Positions 1-7,793 of a stretch of DNA of 64,000 nt are shown here, in pieces. The translations under genes were made by a program, and so were the position numbers. Below the pieces are notes generated by a model. That model ran no database searches, was not told the origin of the DNA, and saw nothing but the letters and a program-made list of their open reading frames with translations. This DNA is from Thalassomonas sp. RHCl1 (lineage in GTDB: Bacteria; Pseudomonadota; Gammaproteobacteria; Enterobacterales; Alteromonadaceae): positions 23,090-87,089 of the forward strand of contig NZ_CANDNZ010000022.1 in assembly GCF_947387555.1 (NCBI RefSeq), written 5' to 3'. The first letter of the stretch is position 1, and each line of letters begins with the position of its first letter.

Positions 1-1517
1 CTCAACGGCGAGTGTTGCTGGTAGTAGATGTCTTTGTTAAAACCCAAACCGGCAACGGGTTGTAGCTGATGATGCTCCATCCGGCTCAGCACAACGATGG
101 GGAAATCGAGATAATCGCTGATAAACTTGCAAACCAGTTCGCTATACTCGTTTAATTGGCTGCATTGATGCGATTGATCGCTGAATTGTTTAAAGCCGGC
201 CTTTAGCCAGGCTTCTTGTTCAGATAAGCTGGCATAACGCTTGATTTCTTCGGCCATGCTATTGAGTGAAATGCCCAGCTCATCCTGCTCAGAGATGACA
301 TCGATATTGGCGTCATAATTACCGGCAGACACCGCATGAGCCTGGTGTATGACCACTTTAAAACGTTCACTGATTTGTTTAATTGAACGTAACAGCAGAC
401 CGAGTTCATCTTCTTTGGTGACCGGCAGGGTGATATCAAGCTCACCGTGGGAAATTAACTTGGCCTGCGTGGCCGCCTGCCGGATATTGGCGATAAGGTA
501 GTTATTCAGCCACAGCAATATCGCCACCAGTAAAGCACAAAGAGCGAGTACGGCGAGCACTATGATGCTGATTTCAATGATGCTGGTATGGCTGTTGAGT
601 TTGGCGCGCTCGCTCATATAGTTGGCGCTGGCAATACTGATCTCGGTAGCATAATCAAGCATGATTGAGGCCTTGGCAAACCATGCTTTGGCAGTATATT
701 CCGGGGGGATGTTATTAATGTCGGCCAGTATGTTTTTCTTGAGCGGCGAAAAGGAGAGGAAGTAGTTGTTAAGAAACTCTTCCACCTTACCTTTAATTTC
801 TTCAGGCAGTTCAGTACTGCTGCTAAGCTGTTGCAGTTGTTTTATGGCGCTGTCTAACCGGCCCTGGATCTTATTTAGTTCATCGAGGTCGAAAACTTTG
901 TTGCCTGCCTTGGCTGCCAGCAATGATGATATTAAGGCCCGCTCCAGCCCGCCGTCGTGGAGCAGGTGGTTGATGGTGATCTGCGTGTTGTTTAATACAT
1001 AGATATCGTTATCCATTTGCGCATTAATCATCAATTGTTGTGACAGCTTGATGGTGGCGTTGATAAGCCGGTTAGCGCTTTTTAGCCAGGTACGGACGTC
1101 TAAGGTGCCGCGCAATAGTTCGATACGCTTTAATTTCAGTATTTCAACAGCTTGCTGCCATTCTTTGTAGTGGCTGTCCACCACCGAAGAAACAGCATTG
1201 GCCTGGTTGAGTTGTGACAGCAGTTTCTGAGTGTTGTTTTGACTTGTCAGTAGTTCGGTGGTTTTGCTGTTAAAGTCGTCCATCCACTCGTATGCCGCTT
1301 CGGGGGCGCCTAAAATAGTCACTCCGATACCACGCTCTTCCGCTTGCTTATGGATCACCATTAACAGGGCATTGGCGGTTTTGGTAATCAGTTGCCAGTT
1401 ATTTGCTTGTTGAAAGTCCTGGTAGTAACGCCCGATTAGTAAGCCGCATATGATCAGGTTGAAGGTAAGAAAAACAATACCGATAATGGCTAATTTGTTA
1501 CGTAAGCTATTTTTCAT
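1..1517 (-). CDS. Membrane sensor protein, NIT-like periplasmic domain, HAMP, GAF start (partial)
   Basis: This gene is cut by the left edge, so only the first 505 residues are visible. The start is the ATG at 1517 (MKNSLRNKLAIIGIVF). One membrane helix spans about residues 8-29. A large, mostly helical periplasmic domain covers about 30-320 and contains KQAEERGIGVTILG and LERALISSLLAAKAG, which resemble the ERG/ERA patterns of nitrate/nitrite-sensing (NIT) domains. A second helix spans about 322-345. A HAMP domain and a second HAMP-like helix pair follow (to about 445), and the visible part ends in the beginning of a GAF-like domain. The output module (histidine kinase, diguanylate cyclase or chemoreceptor) lies outside the window. 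The NIT assignment is tentative; 'membrane sensor' is secure. Confidence 0.75.
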   Translation of the reverse strand, partial: MKNSLRNKLAIIGIVFLTFNLIICGLLIGRYYQDFQQANNWQLITKTANALLMVIHKQAEERGIGVTILGAPEAAYEWMDDFNSKTTELLTSQNNTQKLLSQLNQANAVSSVVDSHYKEWQQAVEILKLKRIELLRGTLDVRTWLKSANRLINATIKLSQQLMINAQMDNDIYVLNNTQITINHLLHDGGLERALISSLLAAKAGNKVFDLDELNKIQGRLDSAIKQLQQLSSSTELPEEIKGKVEEFLNNYFLSFSPLKKNILADINNIPPEYTAKAWFAKASIMLDYATEISIASANYMSERAKLNSHTSIIEISIIVLAVLALCALLVAILLWLNNYLIANIRQAATQAKLISHGELDITLPVTKEDELGLLLRSIKQISERFKVVIHQAHAVSAGNYDANIDVISEQDELGISLNSMAEEIKRYASLSEQEAWLKAGFKQFSDQSHQCSQLNEYSELVCKFISDYLDFPIVVLSRMEHHQLQPVAGLGFNKDIYYQQHSPL

Positions 1518-1752
1518 CGATGGTACCTGCCTCGTCTGTTGGAGCGTTAAATGGATAACGTTAATCGCCGTAGTCGAAACAGCCATAATCATGCCAATTG
1601 TTTTAATTGTTATAAATCATGCAGATAGTGATTTTTGTAAAGATGATACACTTGGCGGGAGACATTTTTTTGTGAGAAAACTTGTATCATGAGACACTTT
1701 TGAGACACTCTTTTTATGCTTTTTGGCAAAGGTTCGGCATAAAGGTTAGCTA
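1518..1752. other. Intergenic region with repeated GAGACAC motif
   Basis: This is the gap between two leftward genes. It holds two adjacent copies of GAGACACTYTT at 1691-1701 and 1702-1712, and a third related GAGACA at about 1658-1663. On the minus strand these read as GTCTC repeats ahead of the NIT-like sensor gene, so they could be binding sites for its regulator. No gene is seen. Confidence 0.3.
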
Positions 1753-4700
1753 TTAAAGTTGAATATCGTGCTCTTTGATTTTTCGGTAAAAGGTTGCCCG
1801 GCTGATCCCTAATAACTCGGCTGCCCGGCTACGTTTGCCACCTGTGGTTTTGAGCGCATCGATGATACGGCAACGTTCATCCTCTTCGGGTGCATGATTG
1901 TTAGTCTGCTGGTTATGGGTGAATAATTCAGGGGGAAGGTGGCTCAGCCTGATATAATCTTCCTGGCAATGAATAACGACATACTCCACAAGGTTTTTAA
2001 GTTCACGGATATTGCCGGGCCAGGGATATTGGCGGAGGGTATCCATGACCTGTTTATCGACCTTGATGGCTGGTTTTCCGGCCAAAATCCGGCTTTCTGA
2101 AAGAAAATATTCGATCAGCAGCGCGATATCACCGTTGCGGACTCTTAATGGCGGCATCTCAACCCGGCCAACCCGCAGGCGATAAAACAGATCTTCCCGG
2201 AACCTTTTTTCATTGACTTCGATTTGCAGGTTTTTGTTGGTTGCTGCAATCACCCGGGCATTAACGGCAATAGTTTTGTTATCCCCCAGGCGCATGATTT
2301 CCTTTTCCTGGAGTACGCGTAGCAGGCTTTTCTGGATTGACGGTGAGATATCCCCTATTTCATCGAGAAACAAGGTTCCGTTTGCGGCAGACTCGAACAG
2401 TCCTTTTTGATCCTGAATGGCGCCGGTGAAGGAGCCTTTTTTGTGGCCAAATAACTGGCTGGCAAGCAGTGTTTCTGTGAGACCTGCGGTATTGACAGCA
2501 ATAAACGGCCCTTGCTTGCGTTGGCTTGAGGCGTGGATAGCCCGGGCGGCTAACTCCTTACCTGTACCTGTTTCACCTTCAATCAAGACATTCCAGTCTC
2601 CGGCGGCAAGCTGTTCAAGTTCTTGATACAGTTTCTGCATCGGCTGGGATTGGCCAAGCATTTTACCATAATGGGTGACATTGATTTGCTCTCTTAACAC
2701 GTGGATCTCAGAAACGTCATACATGTAAAGAATATGCCGCTTAAGATCGTTCGGATCTTTTTTAATGTCGATATCCACCCAGTATTGATTTTGGTGGTCC
2801 GTAGCCCAATTTACCGATATCCGCTGTTCGCTGATATCTCCTGCCAGTGCTTTTTCCAGCTGATGCCGGGCTTCTGGCGAGAAGGGCAGCACCGACAGCC
2901 AGCTTTTGCCGATCGGAGATTTTTCTCTCCAGCCAGGCAAGGTGTGGCATGATTCGCTGGCAAATTCGATAACCCCTTGTTTGTTGACGATAAGTGTTGC
3001 CACCCTGAATTGATTCAGGGTTAAGAGTAAATTGTCCCGGGACTCCTGTAGTTGCTCCAGGGTGATTTCCAGGGCAAGCTGTATTTTTTTCTGTTCACTG
3101 AGATCATGGACTACCCCGGTAAAGATGGTTCTTCCAGCTAAACGCACTTCGCTGACACTTAATGAGATATGGATTGGTGAGCCTTGCTTATCCTGGGCAA
3201 GCAATTCCCGGGTGCTGCCGATGACCTTTCGCTCTCCGCTTTGATAGTACTTTTCCAGAAACTGATCATGGTTCACGCGAATATGCTCAGGCATTAAAAT
3301 CTTGATATTTTTGCCCTGAAGTTCGTTGGCTGTGTAGCCGAAAAGCTTATAGGCTGCGGGATTTGCCGATTCAATAATACCCTTATTATCAATGGTGATG
3401 ATGGCGTCGACGGCTGTGGTCAGGATTGCCCTGGTTTTGGCTTCGCTGTCCTTTAACTCAGCCGTTTTAAGGCGCACCAGTGAGCTCACTTCAAAGGTTC
3501 TGCCTGTCAAAAATAGCAGCAGTGCCGAACCTAAGGCGGCAATAGCAAAAATGCTGGTCAGGATAAACCAGGAGTTTAAGCTGCGTTGTTCTTCGATGGC
3601 ATAAACCGATGGTGTGACATTCAATTGCCAGTCTCGTTCGGCAAAGGAAATGGCAAAAGTCACCGAGTCAGCGGTTAGGGACTGTTGGCTGCCGCTGCCA
3701 AAACTTGCCAGGTTAACCGGTGGGCTGTGCTTGTCGGTTTTGTCGGCTAAGGTTGCGTACAGGCTATCAAAGGCTTGTATATCAAAAATAGTGTTAAGTA
3801 ATGCACCGATACGAAAAACGCCAACCACATAACCTCGCAAAGATTTAACCTGCGTCTGGTAAAAGACCGGTAGAAATACCAGTAAGCCCGATTGCTTTTG
3901 TGTTTCCTGTACCAGGGTTATGCGGGCGGTACCCACGGCTTTGGCCAATATTTCGGCTTGACGCAAAGCCGCCTGTCTGGTTTTGTTGGAATTGACATCA
4001 AAGCCAACGGCGCTTTCATTGCCCTTTAACGGCTGAATATATTTCACCACTACATGGCGTGCCCGTGCTGTTGCGGTGATTAGCTGGTTATTTTGATCTC
4101 GTTCCACGATTTGAAAATCGTCTCCCAGTTCATGTGCTGCGTGCAATTCAAACAACTGTCGTTGTGCCTTACTCACCACGGGATTCCAGGACAGGGCATG
4201 GATACCGCTGTTTCGTTTTAACAACCCGTTGGCAAATTGAGAAAACTTGCTGTGACTGAGCTGGCTATCGCCGGAGATATAATTTTGCAGCGCATAAAGT
4301 GCATCCAGGTATTGATCCAGGGAATACTTTAGGGCTTTTTGGTGTAATTCCGATTTTTTTAAAAAATTAGTACTGATTTTTTCTTGCTCAAGTCGGCTCA
4401 TAAAGGAAAATACTACGACAATCAATATGGTTAGCAGTGACAGCGGCAAGGCAATAAATACCCGTCTGGGGTGCCAAATGGAGCGTGGAAACCCGTGACA
4501 AGATAAGGCTATGGGTACCAGGAGCAGTAAGCCCACGGTGTTGCCTACCCACCAGGTAAACCAGGAAAATAGCCATTGTTCGCTGCTGATCTGCGAACTG
4601 ATCATTAAAATTGTGACACCCAGGCTTGAGCTTATTAAACTGCTAGCAGGGGCCAGTACTGCGGTAAACAGTACGATATCGCGGGTTTTCACTAACGTCA

Positions 4701-5070
4701 GTGGTAACCCTAGCTTCTTTTTTATTAAGGTATAAGCGGCTAAAGCTTGCAGGGTGGAAGCCAATGCTATCGCCAGTGCACTTATCACGACTACCTGCAT
4801 GGCGTCGGCTGCGCCGTTCTCCATACCGATCCACAGACTTAACAGGCCGGAACCGATGAAAACTGCGGGCCACAGACGAACGCCGAAAACTAGCAAAGCA
4901 TAGAGTGCAATGCCGGATGAGGGGAATATCGCGGTCGCATACCCGGGAGGGATTGCTAACAAGCATCCGAGTTTCCCTAAAATGATAAAGCTTAGTGATA
5001 CCCAGGCGGCATTTCGTAAATACAGCAGTGTATTCACTTTATATTCCCCTATAGATAGAACATTCTTCAT
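1753..5070 (-). CDS. Membrane-anchored sigma54-dependent activator (MASE1-CHASE-PAS-PAS-AAA+-Fis)
   Basis: This 1105-residue protein fuses a sensor to a sigma54 enhancer-binding protein. A MASE1-type multi-helix membrane region covers about residues 12-225. It is followed by a periplasmic CHASE-like domain (about 240-490), another helix (about 500-520), a PAS domain (about 545-670), a second PAS-like domain (about 690-790), the AAA+ domain (about 805-1040) and a C-terminal Fis-type helix-turn-helix (RRAELLGISRATFYRKI, with SRAAELLG). Walker A is GETGTGKE, the sigma54-contacting loop is GSFTGA and Walker B is TLFLDEIGD, so it should remodel sigma54 RNA polymerase. Most enhancer-binding proteins are soluble or controlled by a separate kinase; here ligand sensing, membrane anchor and output sit in one chain. 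Its targets are unknown. Candidate sigma54 promoters elsewhere in the window precede nirK and flagellin, but no link to them is shown. Confidence 0.9.
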   Translation of the reverse strand: MKNVLSIGEYKVNTLLYLRNAAWVSLSFIILGKLGCLLAIPPGYATAIFPSSGIALYALLVFGVRLWPAVFIGSGLLSLWIGMENGAADAMQVVVISALAIALASTLQALAAYTLIKKKLGLPLTLVKTRDIVLFTAVLAPASSLISSSLGVTILMISSQISSEQWLFSWFTWWVGNTVGLLLLVPIALSCHGFPRSIWHPRRVFIALPLSLLTILIVVVFSFMSRLEQEKISTNFLKKSELHQKALKYSLDQYLDALYALQNYISGDSQLSHSKFSQFANGLLKRNSGIHALSWNPVVSKAQRQLFELHAAHELGDDFQIVERDQNNQLITATARARHVVVKYIQPLKGNESAVGFDVNSNKTRQAALRQAEILAKAVGTARITLVQETQKQSGLLVFLPVFYQTQVKSLRGYVVGVFRIGALLNTIFDIQAFDSLYATLADKTDKHSPPVNLASFGSGSQQSLTADSVTFAISFAERDWQLNVTPSVYAIEEQRSLNSWFILTSIFAIAALGSALLLFLTGRTFEVSSLVRLKTAELKDSEAKTRAILTTAVDAIITIDNKGIIESANPAAYKLFGYTANELQGKNIKILMPEHIRVNHDQFLEKYYQSGERKVIGSTRELLAQDKQGSPIHISLSVSEVRLAGRTIFTGVVHDLSEQKKIQLALEITLEQLQESRDNLLLTLNQFRVATLIVNKQGVIEFASESCHTLPGWREKSPIGKSWLSVLPFSPEARHQLEKALAGDISEQRISVNWATDHQNQYWVDIDIKKDPNDLKRHILYMYDVSEIHVLREQINVTHYGKMLGQSQPMQKLYQELEQLAAGDWNVLIEGETGTGKELAARAIHASSQRKQGPFIAVNTAGLTETLLASQLFGHKKGSFTGAIQDQKGLFESAANGTLFLDEIGDISPSIQKSLLRVLQEKEIMRLGDNKTIAVNARVIAATNKNLQIEVNEKRFREDLFYRLRVGRVEMPPLRVRNGDIALLIEYFLSESRILAGKPAIKVDKQVMDTLRQYPWPGNIRELKNLVEYVVIHCQEDYIRLSHLPPELFTHNQQTNNHAPEEDERCRIIDALKTTGGKRSRAAELLGISRATFYRKIKEHDIQL

Positions 5071-5762
5071 GTTTATTATTGAGTTATTATTAGTAAGTGT
5101 AGCTTGATTTGTTATTAACTCTTTTATTAAGTTGCGCTGAGGTGGTGGCTTAAATCGTCAATGGCTGTTTTGAATGCTTGGTTTGATGGCAGATAGCAAA
5201 ATAAAATCTTTGCTTGTCTGCGATGTATTAATCATGCAGAGAGCTGATGTTGTGAAATTTTGGCAGTTAATTGGCATTTTTCTTCAACTGCATCTTTTTT
5301 ATGAAATTTTCAGAAGCGATTTCAGTTAAGGTTAATTCTGTTCATCTGCACACTTTTATCCTGGCCTTTGCCTGCGGTTATTTATGTTGTATTTGGGTTT
5401 TTCAGGAGGGCTGATAACAGAAGGTTGACGAGAAGGAAGCTCTGCCTTAAAAATTTTCTGTCCGGGGGCAGGGTAACTCTGAGTTTTACCGAGTTTTTTG
5501 AAGGCAAACCTTTCCTGGCCTAATGTAAACAAGACCGGTTTTACTGTCGGCAAAAAGGTCAGCATTGTTATCAATCAAGAGGAGATGAATATTACGCCTA
5601 AACAGGGCGATTGAGCCAGTAGCGGTTTTAAAATCAAGGTGACTGCTTTTCAAGTTGCTGAAGTAGCTTTTCCGGCAGTTTATATTTACCGGCTTCAGTG
5701 GATAGAGGTATTTTTCCTGTTTTAGAGCGTAGGGGGTTCATATCCAGAGGAAATAATTGACC
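5071..5762. other. Long intergenic region, no convincing gene
   Basis: About 690 bases lie between the sigma54 activator start and the TPR-sulfotransferase stop, both on the minus strand. Two short minus-strand frames exist: 5356-5574 (72 codons) and 5634-5741 (35 residues, with IPLSTEAGKYKLPEKLL). Neither has a clear ribosome binding site. They may be remnants of a decayed gene. The promoter of the activator should lie near 5071-5200. Confidence 0.4.
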
Positions 5763-7718
5763 CTAGCTTATTCCAGCTAATGTCGCCTTAAGCTCCGCCA
5801 GATAGGGCTCGTAATGTTTCCATTGCTCAACACCCTTTTGATTAATGGGCTGTCGTACCTGCTCAGAGCTGGCGGTTCTGACCGCTCTTTTGGTTTTATA
5901 AAACTCCAGACATCCTGGTTCAAGCGGCAAGCCTACATAATCAAATAGCTTGGTGATTGTTTCGGTGGGCGAGGCCACTAACGCCTCGTAATCCAGTGTT
6001 AAAATCTGCCCCGGGTAAACCTGGTGCCAGTGAGCCATCAAATCTACGTAGCCTTGATAATACCTGGCAATATCGTCAAAGGAGTAGCTAAACTCCTGCC
6101 CTTCGGCAAACAGCTGTTTGTAGACACTAAAGCAACAGGACAATGGCTCCCGCCGGGTATCGATGATTTTGGCGTTGGGCAATATGGCTTTTATCAGGCC
6201 GATATGGCGAAAGTTGTTGGGCATTTTATCAATAAAATAAGCCGCGCCTTTTCGGTGAATCTGCGTTTCTTTGAGGTAGCGCTGGCCAAAATGGGCTAAC
6301 TCATCGGCAGAAAGCTCCGCCAGTACCTTGGGATATCTGGCAGCAGTGTGTTTGAACTTGCGGCCGTTAAGCTCTTGCACATACGCCAATATATTGGGCA
6401 GCTCTAAGGTACCGTCTATCTGTGAATGGGAAGACAGTATTTGCTCCACTAGGGTGGAGCCGGTGCGGGGCAGGCCTAATACAAAAATGGGATCTTCGGC
6501 TTGCTCTCCCATGCCATGCAGCGAATTTACCTGCGATGCGGTGAAAAACTGCTTTTGCAGCGAGAAGTTGTTGGCCATCACCTCGCTGTCATAGTTGACT
6601 AATGCCCGCTTAATTTTATTGCCCGCTTGATAGTGTTTAAAAGAGCGCTCAAAAGCTTGCTGGTTTTCAAAGGCTTTACCTAAGGCAAAATGCAAATGCA
6701 CCATATCTTCACTGTGGTTAGCCTGCTGCGTTACCACAGATAACATTTGTTCGATTAACGCTTGCGGGAACGAAAAGGTTTTCAGATTGGCCAGGCTCCA
6801 GTAGGGGTCGCCGAACGATTTATTGAGCCTGATGGATGATAAATAGCAGTTTATCGCTTCCTGCTGTTGGCCGACGGTTTTATAAGCATGGCCTAATAAC
6901 AGCGGCAATAAGGCATTGTTTTGGTCTTTGCTGATCAGTGCCTGGTAACGGGTAATGGCTTCATCATATTTGCCAATTGCCGCCTCCTGGTTTGCCAGGG
7001 TTAGCTGGCTGGCGCTATCTTCAGGCAAACGTTCGCTTAGCATCAGGGCCTGCACATAAGCGGATTCGAATTTTTGCCTGTGGTGGAGAATATTGACGTA
7101 ATCAAATTGCAGCCAGTGATTTTCCGGCTCTAATTGCAAGGCGGTTTCCAGTAAAAATTCCGCATCGTCCAATACATGGTGTTTTTCGGCAATTTTTGCT
7201 AGCAGGCGCATACCTTCAACATGCTTGGGATGCTGCAGCATAAAGTGGCGGCAGAGTTTTTCGGCTTTTTCCAGCCTGTCTTCATAAATAAAGCTGAGCA
7301 CACTTGCCAGTGCTTTTGGCAGGTGTTTTAAATAATTCAGGTTATGCGTGGCTGTACTTTGTTCGTCGCTATTGTCTGTCAGTTCGCTTACCGCCTGCCA
7401 GCTGGCGTGCAGCGAAGGGTTGCGTTTTACTGCCAGCAGGTAATTTTTCAGAGCCTGTTGATTTTCCCCGGTTGCCCGGTAGATATGCCCCAGTTCCTGA
7501 TAGGCCCGGCCATAACCCGGCAGCAGTTGCACCAGCTGGCTAAGAAAGTGGCTTGCATCATTGTATTGTTCCAGGTAGCGACAGCAGACGGCGGCCAGAT
7601 ACAGTACTTCGGTATCGCTTGGTTTATTTTCAAGTGCTTGTTTACATAAGGCTAAAGCAACGGTAAAACGCCCTTGCTGGATCTGCTTTTGTATCGACGC
7701 GGTTTCAGGAATATGCAT
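5763..7718 (-). CDS. TPR-repeat sulfotransferase family protein
   Basis: This is a 651-residue two-part protein. Residues 1 to about 370 are TPR helix pairs (for example GRAYQELGHIYRATGENQQA and YDEAITRYQALISKD). Residues 405 to about 640 are a sulfotransferase domain. The PAPS 5'-phosphosulfate loop is GLPRTGSTLVEQ (415-426), the DKMPNNF motif begins at about 498, and the 3'-phosphate site is DTRREPLSCCFSVY (520-533). It should move a sulfuryl group from PAPS to an unknown acceptor, with the TPR part probably selecting the partner. No signal peptide is seen. It follows a TonB-dependent receptor gene on the same strand. A terminator-like hairpin ends only 10 bases before the ATG and no Shine-Dalgarno is visible, so translation initiation is unusual. 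Confidence 0.88.
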   Translation of the reverse strand: MHIPETASIQKQIQQGRFTVALALCKQALENKPSDTEVLYLAAVCCRYLEQYNDASHFLSQLVQLLPGYGRAYQELGHIYRATGENQQALKNYLLAVKRNPSLHASWQAVSELTDNSDEQSTATHNLNYLKHLPKALASVLSFIYEDRLEKAEKLCRHFMLQHPKHVEGMRLLAKIAEKHHVLDDAEFLLETALQLEPENHWLQFDYVNILHHRQKFESAYVQALMLSERLPEDSASQLTLANQEAAIGKYDEAITRYQALISKDQNNALLPLLLGHAYKTVGQQQEAINCYLSSIRLNKSFGDPYWSLANLKTFSFPQALIEQMLSVVTQQANHSEDMVHLHFALGKAFENQQAFERSFKHYQAGNKIKRALVNYDSEVMANNFSLQKQFFTASQVNSLHGMGEQAEDPIFVLGLPRTGSTLVEQILSSHSQIDGTLELPNILAYVQELNGRKFKHTAARYPKVLAELSADELAHFGQRYLKETQIHRKGAAYFIDKMPNNFRHIGLIKAILPNAKIIDTRREPLSCCFSVYKQLFAEGQEFSYSFDDIARYYQGYVDLMAHWHQVYPGQILTLDYEALVASPTETITKLFDYVGLPLEPGCLEFYKTKRAVRTASSEQVRQPINQKGVEQWKHYEPYLAELKATLAGIS

Positions 7719-7728
7719 AGTTAATTAA

Positions 7729-7751
7729 AAAGTCCCGCCTAGCGGGACTTT
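7729..7751 (-). terminator. Intrinsic terminator after TonB-dependent receptor
   Basis: A perfect 10-bp stem (AAAGTCCCGC / GCGGGACTTT) has a 3-base loop and is followed on the minus strand by a T-rich stretch. It lies 43 bases past the receptor stop and 10 bases before the start of the next gene. Confidence 0.85.
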
Positions 7752-7793
7752 ATTGGTTTTTTATTAGTACCTATCACTATCCATTACTATCTA

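Noticed and set aside
4643..4966. 107-codon minus-strand frame inside the sigma54 activator region
   Set aside because: It is an out-of-frame shadow of the long 1105-residue gene, which has complete domain support.
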